The notes under the pieces are model-generated. The model was not told where the DNA came from. It was given only the letters and a program-made list of their open reading frames with translations, and did no database searches. Shown here piece after piece: positions 35,701 through 47,700 of a stretch of DNA of 64,000 nucleotides. The DNA is taken from contig VWZS01009947.1 of NCBI GenBank assembly GCA_013397075.1, positions 1,984,001 through 2,048,000 of the forward strand. Direction: 5' to 3'. Source of the stretch: Rhabdornis inornatus. Lineage: Eukaryota > Chordata > Aves > Passeriformes > Rhabdornithidae. The stretch's first letter is position 1, and each line of letters starts with the position of its first letter. The position numbers and the translations under genes are program-made.

Positions 35701-38700
35701 AGCTGAGGATAAGTGATTTCAAAATAAACTGAGGTCTTAGCCTGCCCTTGGCCTCTCCTAAGTAGGCCAAAGCTTTTTCCCTTGCAGAAGAGAGCTTGAG
35801 AACAAAAGTCTTCAAAGAGCTTTCCTCTTCAGAGAAGCCTAGGCTTTGAGGCTGGTGCCTGTCAGCATTTTAGTCTCTCATAGCTTTATTTCCTTCATGT
35901 CAAAGATCATCTTACTTCCTTTGCAAAGCTGTCAGCCAGACCCTGGCTGCTTTGATATGGCTGCATTAGTCCCTGAGTCCCCTGTTGAACAAGCTGCTCA
36001 ACAATGTTTGCACAAATGCATGATCTTGGGTAGAGAATTAATCCCTGTTCTTACCCCCTGTGCAGTCAGCCAGCTGAGAAATTATTTTAAACACTATCCC
36101 ATGTGGATTAGTGCTTTCCCAATTTCCTCTGCAAGTCTCTGGTGTTTCAGATGATCTTTTGACTCTGCACAGATGCAGAGTAATAAATTCATAACCTTGC
36201 TTTGTGGAACTTTTGCTCCTAAGTTCATTGCTGTTGGTCTCTCACTGGGGAGCAGCCAAGCCATCATCAGCCTGCCTCACTTCGCCTTCCCTGTGTTTCA
36301 GTTGTAATCAGATTTTTCTTTTTTTTGCAAAATTCTTTGCTAATCCATTTTAATTTTTCCTTTTTTCCCGCTCTTCTGATTGTCTGAGCTGCTTCAGCTG
36401 CTTGTCAGAATGAACTCCATCAGTATAGCCAGGATGTGGCATTCCCAGAGTTACCCTTATTTTGCAGGGTTTGGGAGATGCTCCTGAGGCCAACATCTGG
36501 GCCTCGTGGTTTGGGAGAGCTTATTATAGTAATGAGAGAGATCTTTATAGTAATGACCCAAAGTTCATCCCATTTGCTGGAACAGCCTTCCAGTAGTGTG
36601 TTAGTTAATCACAGTAGTTCCAGTTAATTAATCACATGTATATCCAGAGTGTGGTCCCATCTTACTGGGAATAGCTGCAAGTGGAAAGGAGACTACTGTT
36701 ATGATCCCACTTCTCACACAAAAATAATGTTATGACACAAAATTATGTTAGGGTTTGATTATTAAAAGGTGCCTCTGCCCAAATTAAGGTGCAAATGAGA
36801 CCATATGCCAAAGTCAATAATATGGATTTTATTTAACAGTAAATTTGAGGTTGAGAGAAAGATAGAAAGGGATGGAAGGGGGGGGGAGGGTGTTAGAGAG
36901 AGACAGACACATTGTAGTCACCACCACACTGGTTCCTGCTGGTCTCTTTGGTGGTGGGAGTCCCCAGGAGGTACCACTTTTATACAGTCCAGGAGATGTA
37001 TGTGCCATTCCCACAACTTGGGATGGCATGTCTGTAATCCGCTGCTTCCTTTTCTCACAGTTTGCCATGATAGGAATTTTTGTCCAGATAGGCTGCTCAA
37101 ATCCTCCTCACCAGGCCTGGCATCTTCCTGTTGTTGCCATCTGCTCTTTCCCCCCAATATGCATGGTGAAATTTTGTCCATTGTGCCAATTCCAAATCTT
37201 TCACATCCATGAAGAGTGTCCTGTTTCCCATCTTAGGCAGTTGTGGTGGCTTATCTTAAGGAAACTTCCTTCTTTGGTAGTGTTATGACACAAGTTAACT
37301 GCATTCTTTAAGTCCTGACGACTACAGAAGGCCAGAAGTGGTAGCTCAGAACTGAAGAGGCTGCAAGTGAACTTGTGTTTTATTGCCTCTGAAAACGCCT
37401 GGACATGCCACTTGTCCACTGGGTATTTACTCCCTTATCACTTCCTAAGCCTCCTGAGTAACAATAAATAGAAAATTGGAGTATGGAGTGCTTGCCCAGG
37501 AGAGGCAGTGGGCCAGATGTGCTGCACAGCTGGAGAAGAGTAGATGGATATTCTATTAAAGGAAAACAATGCAAACTGTTGTTATGGTGTCAGGAGTATT
37601 TCAGTGCATGAGCTGCATGTGGTGGCTGTGGAGTGACAGAAAATGCTCCCTGTGCAGAGCCTTACAGAGGCAAGGAGGGGTTCCCCATGTTCTGCCAAAG
37701 CAATGGGGAGTCCAAGAGGGTTGTAAAAGACCTTCTTCTAGATTTTGTGTGCAAGGGGAGATGAAGTAGCAGTTCCCGCACCCAAATTTTGCCACCTTAA
37801 AGTCATCCATAAAAGTATGATGGGCTGAGTCTCAGATATGCACCACTGCCCTCTCCTTTGTGCGTGGGGGGATGCTGGTTGCGAACAAGGCTGTGTGTGT
37901 TGCACACCCCTGTCACTTCTTGTCAGAAGGACCAGTGCTCTGCGCTCTCCCATCATCCTGAAGTCCTTGAGTGCCTTTGCACGTGAGGACACCCTTTGGC
38001 ATGATGTCCTGCCTGGCAGCTTCAGAACAGTGACTCAATGTTTTGTGGAAATGCCCCCAGCAGATCTGGTGGTAAGGATGAACTCAACTTTGTACATGAA
38101 CTGGGAAACTGATATTTTTGTTATGTGTGAAAAATGCAGCTTACCCTCTACAGATTTACAATGTGTAGTCCTCCCTCGAAGAATGAATTTGCACAGAATT
38201 TGCAAGTCAATATATTAATTGACTTGAATTAAGATTAATTTTTTTAAAGTATCCTCAGTAAGGAATTTAGTGTTTAGTGTTTAGTGTCAGTCTGTTTCTT
38301 TGTCTGGAATTAATAATGTATTAACACAGGCTCTTCAAACATGGCATGTAATTAGAATTCATTGAAATTTTATGTCTAGCCTAAATTTGAAGAAAATAGG
38401 TTGTAATTAAACTAAGTTATTAACAGTTTCTATATCTAATTATTGCGACTATGTGGTTCTCCTCTGGGTTAGGTGGGAAATCATTATCCCAAACTCAAAC
38501 CAATTGAGGACTTCAAATGAGCACTAATTCAGGGACGAGGTATGCACAGTTAAAACACCCCAAATTATACAATGTCTTTTCAGTTATGGTGAGTCACACC
38601 AGCAACATTATGACTAAGATGTATTACTGCCATCGGCTCCAGCTGAGATGGAGCTGAGGTTTAAAGATACCATGTATTTTCCCCCTTATTCTGAACCCTT

Positions 38701-41700
38701 GGCATAATGAGCAGAAGAGAAATGAGTGCTCCCTTATCCTGCTATGTATGGGATTTTTTTTCCCTGTATAATATTCAATTAATTTTCTGAATAAGCTATT
38801 CTTGCCCTAGGCAATAATTGCAAGATTTCTGTGCTGTTTGTAACTCTTCAAATAGCTGTGTGCACTGCTACCTTTTAGCTCTGTTTTCACCTGGATGCAG
38901 GTCTTGCAGTGATGTATCAGAAGGCTTCTGCATCCACATCTGCAACATGTTGCATGGGTTCTGGCACTTCTTTTGGGGAAGGATTTTCGTTCCACCCTCT
39001 GCCCCTCCTTCCACTCCTTTCTGTCTTTATTAGGAGAAGAGAAGGCAGAGAAAACAAAGAGTTGACAGAGATTAATATGCTCTATGAATCAAAGCTTCTG
39101 GAAATGATTCTATGGGTTAGTTACTTTCCTGGTGAGAGTAGGAGACTTGTACAAAATTTCCATTGAACTGTTCTTTTCCATCCCTAGAAAAATGCCAAGG
39201 AACTTGGACAAGAGTATTTTAAATGGCGTCTATCTAGCACTCCTTTGTTGCCTATTTTGTTACAGCTAATTAAAAGAGAAAAGCCTTTTAATATTTAAGC
39301 ACCATTAACTCGGCTGAATTATTAAATGTCAATTTGCATTATGTGCATAAAAGGATCAATAAACAAAGAGAATAAAGCAATAGGGGTGGCTGGGGCTAGG
39401 GACATGTCAGATCCTCTTATCGGAGCCGGAGGGAATTGCTCGCTTGTTTGCCAGTTTGTGGTTGTTAATTATTGGTACTCAAGAGGGAAAGTACCAGGGA
39501 CTTTCTAGGACTCTGCTCACCAAAGGCACTGTAGGGATGTAAAAGATGCTGTCAAGATAAAACATTACTTGGCTTGATTTCCAGTCGTGTCACTCAGCCT
39601 CTGTTGCCTCAATTCTGTTGACAATTTGCTGGCATTTGCTTGTGGTGCTCTCTCGCTTCCTTTTGGGTGGAGCATGGCCTTTGCATTGTAGACTGGGATT
39701 AGGTATGGATTGATCCCTGGCTGTGCTTTAGGCTTCCCACCCAACGATGGCAGAGCCAGAGTGCAATAGCAGCCCTTCTCTGCTTAACAGCACTGCCTGG
39801 GGGATAAAAGCTTCAGTGTTTTGTGAGGGGCTGCATTGGAACTCATTAAAGCACAAAGACTTCTTTCCATTGAGGGACTGTGTCACAAGCAGCCTCCATG
39901 TGTTATCAGCAGCACCCATTTCCAACCCTGGAACTTGCTGGGAGCAGATGGGTACCCGGCAGAGGGGTGCCAAGTCTCTGCAGTCCCCATGGTCCTTGGC
40001 ATCTCTGCCAGGTTTGCCAGTGAGTGATTGTGCTTGGGCTGGTGCCATGTTTGCCTGTCCTGTCCCAACAAGTGGCTTGGAGCTGAGAGCAGATCTTGTG
40101 CTTTAATCCCCTGAGAGGTGACTTTGCTGCAGGGGATGCGGGGTGGATGTAGGATGGGCACTGCTGTTCCTACAGTTTTGAACAAAGAGAAGTCCCTGCT
40201 GCCCATCATTTTTCAGTAGTAAAATTGATCTTTCGATAGTTGAATTAAGGGTAGCATTTCTACTTCCATCTCTTTCTATGTTTTGTTCTAAACAGGCTTT
40301 CAGTGAAATTTTACTTCAGTTTCTTTTTCTTGTGGTTCTTACGACTCTCTCCTGCTCTCATTCTCTTGTCCCCCCCTCCGGCCCTCTGTTTCACAGTTGA
40401 AATAGCCTTTTGCTTTCTGTGGAAGATGGGGATAGCAGTAGGTAAACATGGCCATTTGTTGAATCTTTCCTCTGCTGCGTGAAGAGAATGTTTGCACGGC
40501 AATCATGGCATGATTGCTCTCACATCCCCAGCTCACTCTGAGACGTCTGGATGGGGCCCTGGAAGCAGTGGAGCTGTGACAGGTGAGGCTTTAGCATTGA
40601 TTCAGTGCCTGAGTATTTACCCAGCTTCACAGAGGGGCTTTGTGGTCTGCACAGAGCTCTGTGCCTCTGCAGAAATTCTCCTGGTAGTGGTGGAGCTGCT
40701 TTGGACATGTACATAGGGAGGTTTTCAGGAGAGTTGGGGCACCGGGTAGTCAGTGCCTTGCTTTGCTGCCCCATGTCTGCACATCCACCCTCTGGGGCTA
40801 GCAGCCCTATGCATACGTCCTCCCCTTTGGCTCCCCATGTAGAGAGAAGTCCTCTCCTTTGGCATCTCTTCTCTAGCAGTCCTTCTCCTTCCCACCAGCC
40901 TCCAGTTTCCGCCTCAGCACTGAAGAATTTGCACTTCAGGGTTTAGCATTTTGAACAGCATCAGGTGGTGTTTCATGGAAATGCTCCTATTCTTATGCAT
41001 TTTCTGATAGTGTACTTTGATTGCATACTGGTTTGTTTTTTGTTCTATTTCTTCTCTTATTGTTTTTGGTATACCTGGAGTGTGAATTATTGTCTCTTCC
41101 TGTGTTTCCAGAGTGGGTTTTAGCATGTGGGTGTGACTCTGGTAGAATCTTTACTCCAGCAAAGTCTGGAGCATTCCTCCTGTGTCCCACTGGCTGGGGA
41201 ATCCAGTTTAAAACCACTATCTCTGCTTTGCCTTACTTTTCATGATTCAGGAACAACAGCTGTCATCTGATACTTTTTTTCTGGTTTTGATATGAAAACG
41301 AGCCTGTAGTTATTCATTGATTGGGGTTCATGCACCTTTGCTGCTAATCTAGTTGACAGATGATTAGCAAATTGGCTTTTTCTCCCCATTTTGAAGGACT
41401 GAAGTGTCTGTGTTGTGCTCTCCTTTTATCTCCTATGTCAAATGATCCAGCCATGAAACAACAGATAAGTTTCAAAGTACTCTGGTTTAAAGATTTGTGC
41501 ACAGAGACCTCTTTGTTGAAGAGTCACTGTTGTACCAAAGGGGTTCAAAGTACAAAAAAGGACAAAAAGCAGAAGAAGCAGCACCAGTGGTGCTTTGGAA
41601 ATGAGCTGATCTTGAATTCAGGGGAGAGAGGGTAAAGCCCTTGGGACCATTCAAACAAAGCCCATTTGCCTGCACAAGTTATTAGCAGCAGATGGTGGGG

Positions 41701-44700
41701 ACATCATCTGTTGGACTTTGCTACCAGTGCTGGCAAGCTGCAGCATGTCTGTGAAAGGGATTTTTCCTGTCTGAGTGGGGACATGCAGCTTCAGTGGCTC
41801 CTGTGTGCTGTGACAGAGAGGCAAAAGAGGGGAAGCAGAAGTGTGAGTTGCATCTCCATCTGAGCCAGCCTTGGCTCTCTGGTGAGCTGGCTATTCAGAA
41901 GCCCCTGGGGATGGGCACAGGGGAAGCTGAAACCAAGGGTCTGCAGTCTTTCTGGATGCCTGTAGCTGTTCATTGCCCTTCAGAGGGTGGTGGGTGCATG
42001 GAGCAGCTGGAGATTGGCTCAGGGGACTGGAGACCTGGTGGGAGTTTAGATAAAGGAGACAAATGATCAAACATACCAAGGAGCCTGGTGCTCACCTGTC
42101 CTGCAGTACTCACCTGTTCCTGCAGCACAGGGGTCAGATAAACAAGTGTCTGTGCTGGCCATGTCCACTTGAGTTCCTCTCTTTGTAGCCCTTTTTTCTC
42201 TGACTGGGCTGTTTCATTTTTGGGTATCTTACCTGCTGACAAACAAGTCATTCTGTTAGTGGTCTGTATCTCGTAGATTAGAGGATTTCTCCCCCAGGCT
42301 GCTTGCCTGATTTGTGTTTTCCTCTAAAATGCTCAGGAGATTTAAGTGGCAACCAGGGAAGAAATGTGCAATATTTTGAGCAATCAGCTTGGCAGCATCT
42401 CCTCATGCAAGTGTGGCTCATTGGGTTTTGCACCAAGATTTAGAGATACAGGTCAGGCTCTGTAGCTGGCACAGAAGGAGGTGGGTTGGGAGTGATGATA
42501 AAGTCTCTTTTAGGGTCATTATGAGACAAGCATGCTTTTTTCATTTCCCAGCCAAAGCTGGAGCCTTCCAGGACAGTGTTGCTGAGGTGCAGGCTCTGAC
42601 TGCCGCTGTATCCAGGGCCCCTAAAGATTTGAAGAGAAGCTACTTCATGTTCTGGCATTGAGTTGTCTATAGAAATTCCACTCGGGCATAAGAGTTAGGA
42701 CGTAATGTAGAGTTTATGCCACCATAATGCTCTGTGTGTGTAACATCCGTCACTTGATTCTTATCAAACAAAGTTGCTGATCAATTTTGCTCTTCTACTT
42801 AGCACTCTTGCAGTTAGGTGGATCTATGTAAGAATATTTTGGGAACATCTAGGAAAGCTAGTGAGCTGCTGCAGGCAGTGGAGTTGGGGATTGAGGTGAT
42901 CAGTGATGATCTGGTAACTGATACTTTAGTAAAGCACATAATCCTGCTTTGGTTTAAAGTTGAACAATGGTCTCAGGAGCAGGTGTTGCAGTCACTGGGG
43001 GTGTACATGCTGTTCATGACATCTCTCATGATTTTGTTGCCGGTATTTTTCTAAAATAAATAAAATTATAGAGATGCTTCAAGGAAGTGACATTGATTAA
43101 GCAAAAAGTTATTTTAAGACTGTGGAAATCATCAGGCTGAGCTTTACGAAAAGAAACTGAATTTCTGGAGATGCAATCAGGCAGAGATGTAAAGACATAG
43201 TCTTGGTCTCTTCCAAGTGAAGAAAAATCTCATGCTATTTCAAATAGCCAAGTTTCATTCTCTGTGATTACTTTCCACACCTCTGTCATTTCTCTGTGCA
43301 CTTCTCATTGAAAATTTTATTTTCTTCTTCTTGCTCAAGAGTAGCTGTGAAGTGTTATGTGGGGTTAGACACAGTTTTTTTGCATATCTTGCGAGTGGAT
43401 GTGTTTTTTTTGTGGGTGAATTGATGTTTGTGTTTTAATAATGATCAGTGTACAAACACCAAAGGAGTCAGATACATTTTGCCACTGAAATATGATGTGT
43501 TTCCTGATAAGCTTTTTTTTCTTTTTAAAAATTTAATTTAATTTAATTTAATTTAATTTAATTTTATTTTATTTTATTTTGAGCATATGTGATTTGGGAT
43601 GAGAGCAAAAGAGCTTCAGTGGAGATCTGCCTTGTTTGGGGTTGTACCCCTTAGTGTCAGTAGGCAGGGAGGGCTTGCTGATGTCTTTTGCTTTAGGACA
43701 GTATTGTGGTAGCACAGAGCTGCCCAGGCAGCACATGGCATTGGAAGAGTCAGCAGGAGACAGAAGTCCAAGGAGTGGGAGGAGACGAAGGACTATGGAT
43801 GTGCTTTGATCCTCAGCTGTCCCTGGGCTTTCTGCATTGCCTCCCTCTGTGCTGGGGACCACCCTGGCCTTGTGTTGAAAGCTGGAGTTGAATCAGACTG
43901 AACTGTACCAAGCACCTCCCATGGGGAAAGTTCCCTGCAGGGACTGGGCTCCCTTTGCCATTTCACTGCACAAAGAGGCTGTGAGGGGCTGAGGTGAGGA
44001 GAAGGAGGCCTGAGGTGAGGAGAAGGAGGCCCCTGAGCAAGCAGCCAGGGAATGTCTTTGGAAAATGGTGGTGGCACTTGGTTTAGAGAATGGGCTCCCC
44101 TGGGCAGGCTGCACAAAGACATCCAATGCCTGAGCTCGATTACACCCACCCACTGCCACCTCCTCTCCCTCTGCTCTTGTGCTGGGCTTAACTGCTGACT
44201 GATGGGTATGGCTGTTTTTTCTTCAGCCATTAATACAATATTGATCCACAGCCCTGCTGACAGTGTTAATGGACACTGATTGTGTATTATTATTTCCATA
44301 ATTGTCCTCAAGCTGGAGTGAATTCTCCTTTTCAAATGGCCCATCGATATCGTGCCCTGCATTGTGGGCTGGATCTGGCCTGGTTAATTTGTTTTGTCTA
44401 AAGTTTCAGCAAAGCCTGTGGTCTTCATCCCTAGTGGAGCAATCAATGAGACCAGCTGAGCAGTGCTGGAGCACACATCAAGGCAGTGTCCATCCCCTCC
44501 CAGGGCAGGGTGTTCTGTTTGGCCATCAGGATGCTGTCCTTGCAGACCCTTCCCATTGTACTAGAGCTTCCTTGCCGCTGCCGAGTGTTGCTAGCACGTC
44601 TCTGCCCTTTACCCATGTGCTGGCTTTCCTTTGTGCTCTGCTGAGGGGACATGACCCCTTCCTCATAGCTCTCCATGTGTGAGTGCCCCTGCTTTCCAAG

Positions 44701-47700
44701 CAGATCAGTGCATTGCATGAGCAGTCGGGATAAAACACTACCAGCAGCAACTTTGAGGCCTGAGCTGCCCCTGGGTGCTCTGCAGTGCATGGTCTGTAAC
44801 TAACAGTGCTGCAGGGCAGCTCCTGGAGAGGCAGTTCCTGACAGTGTCTCTTCAGCAAGAAATTCCACATGTGGATTTCCTTAGTGAAATGCTTATTCAA
44901 CCCCACTGTGATCCATGAATACCGCGTGTTTTCGCATTTCTAGGAACTCCCTTCAACATACATCTGCTACGTCTGCCACTTGCTCAGGATGGGAAAGGTG
45001 AGGAAAGGAGACAGACAGGTTCTTCAGGGGTTTAAGCTGCAGACTAGCTGCTGATGCTCTCCTCCTTTGGTGTAACTAAGCAGTGTGAGTCTGGGGAGCC
45101 TGTGAACAGGAATGGGAAGGACCTTGGCTTCTTTGCCTAGGGTATATGCAGAAGAGGCTGAATTATGTCTGCACCAGATGCATGGAAGATCACTGCTTGC
45201 CTTGCAAAGCAGGGTGGTAGATTCAGGCTGAGGAAGAGGAAAGCTCCAGGTGCAGCTTCCCTCTCTCCCCGCCCTGGTGGAAGATGGTAGCAGGGGTGGG
45301 TGGATTCAGTGCCCCTGTGCATTCAGCTGCAGGTATTGGCCCAGCAGCTTTGGAGATAAACATTCTTCATTGTTAAGGCAGCCAGCTGGACATGCAGATG
45401 GCAGAGGTAGTGGTGGGACAGAGTCAAACAGTGATGGCTGCTGTTAGAGGGCTGGGAAAGCAGCAGGGAAGTGTGGTAGGTGCTGCAAAATGGGGGAGCA
45501 GCTGCCCCTGTGCTGACACTGACTGAGGGAGTGTCAGTGCAGTACCTGTCACTCACCATCCTCTCTGTGAAGGAGCTCTCATCGTTGTCATTTTACTGAT
45601 GAGATCTGAGATCAAAAAGATGAATGGCTAGATCCGTGCACCAAATACAGATGGCTCAGTCCTCTCCAAAAGACCATTTCTCTCTCTTTTTCTACATTTT
45701 CATGGTATTAGCAACCTCTAAACACCAAGAGTCTCATAAACTTTCCAGGTTGTGGTAATAATAGCATTGTACATACACTGCACTGGGAATAAAGTTATTT
45801 TATCCACTTCAATTTCCTTTTGTTTTAATGTGTAAATATATCAAGTGAAAGCATAGTAGGAAATCTTGATGCAGAGGCCAAATGCATTACAGGCCAGCCA
45901 TTTTCTGAGCAAGGACCTAATGCTGCATGTTCATAGTCTGATTTTTTTTGCCTTCTAACGCATCTGACACTCAATATCTGGCTGGCCTAGTTTCTCTGCA
46001 GGACTTTGTATTGAGAGCCTTCCCTAAGCTGATCTCTTATCTGAAAGTGGAATGAAAGTAATGATACCTCTGTCCCTCAAAATTCCTGGGAGCAATCTGT
46101 CCCTTCTTCCCCCATAGACGCCATCAGAGGTCTTCCTTGGACCTCTGCTTTGGGGCTGGCTAGCCTGACGTGAGGGATTCTGCCCCAGAAGGACTCAACA
46201 GAGGAGATTGTCTCTGTTCAAGAGTTGTTCTGTGTGGAGCACTGCTGAGAATGGCTGTGCTTACTCCTTCATCTCCAGCCTTTCTTTACCTTCCTAAGGG
46301 CCTTCTGTGGAACTGTTACTCTGACAGGCATGGTCCTGCCATCCTGTTGTGTTGGCAGTGTGCAAGCTGTCTGCATGCTGAAATCCTCCAGGAGACATGG
46401 GATGATGTCAAACAATAATGTATTCCTTCTGTTCAAGCACATTAAAAGTGCAATTAATCCCTACAGTCTCTCTGCCCATCTGTAATACAGCATGAGGAGA
46501 CTTTCCCAGCCTTTGTGTGCTGTGGCAGGCTGAGCTTGAAACAGAGACCTTCCTGAGTCTCATCTTGTGACTTAATGCAGTCCCCAAAGAGTTGGGTTCA
46601 TTCATTGCTCAGCCCCCACCTACTAATGTCAAGTTATAACCAAACCAGAGAGTGTCTCACGCTCCTGTGCCATCTACCAGAGTGCTTTTATTTCCAAGAC
46701 AACCCCAAGCTTTCTGAGTTCCCTTTTGAGAGATCTGGGTTCACATGGGGTTTAAGACATGAAAAAATGATGGTTGTTCTGCTGAGGACCTGGTGCTGTT
46801 ATTGCCAGAGGAATGTTACAGCTCAAGCAGTGGAGGTTCCCTTAAAGTGGTGTCCTTTTCCAGTGATTTAGCTGGAAGGTGTTAGTGATGGTGGCACAAG
46901 GAAGTTCAGACATCTGTCAACAAAGCCAGATTTGTGTACCCTTGCTTGTAAGCTTCATTACAGCTCAGTGTATCCAGGGAGAATTTGGGAGAAGAGGACA
47001 AAATTATGACCCAGAGCTTATTCCCAGGGCTGTAGTTTTGTTGTAGTCTAGTGCCTTACAAGGATTAGTTTAAATAATGTTTCTCTCAAACTCAGGGATA
47101 TGCCAGCAAATTACACCAAGGTATTTTGGCACCAGAATAGTTTCACAAAAGCCTTCTAATCCTAGATCTAATCCTATACCACTCTACTCTAATGATTTTG
47201 CTGTGGAAGTTCCCCATGTGGGAGTGCCTCTGGACAAGTGGTAGAAAAGGGTTACAACACAGGTGAAATAATGGAAGTGGAATTGACAAAGGGAAGAGTG
47301 AAAGTTGCAATGCTTACTTTGTATACCATATGGGGTATGGCAGAGCAACTTAAAAGCAACATTTAACTGGGAGCTAGAGCTGCAGATAAATATTCTGATT
47401 CTCCATGGGGTGTCTGGAAATTAGTTTTTACAGCAAGGTCATGTTTGCAAAGGGAGAATAGAGCCACCAGCTGGCAAATGCAGCCCAGAGACTGTGAAGA
47501 GAGGTTACCAAAGCCTTTCTGCTTTGGGATGCCAGGACCCTGCTGAAATGCAGGCAGCCCAGTTTGGGGGTTGAGGAATGTGGCATAGGATGGGAAGGGA
47601 TGCAGTCTCTCTTTTGATCAGCAGAGATCGATCAGCATCAGAAGCTGTGTTTCAGCCCTGTAAGCAGTGCTCTACAGTACAGTGGAGCTAAAGGTGTTAT

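Noticed and set aside
37380..37574. Definite retroviral integrase on the minus strand
   Set aside because: Only SGPLP and YSGGLG spacing resembles integrase; downstream catalytic motifs could not be traced, so it is kept as a hint within a retroelement-like block.
43793..44362. 189-codon minus-strand open frame
   Set aside because: No conserved domain; it runs across a recent 21-bp tandem duplication and a candidate regulatory block.
45585..45650. MIR-like fragment
   Set aside because: Only about 20 bases resemble the MIR core; not separable from chance.
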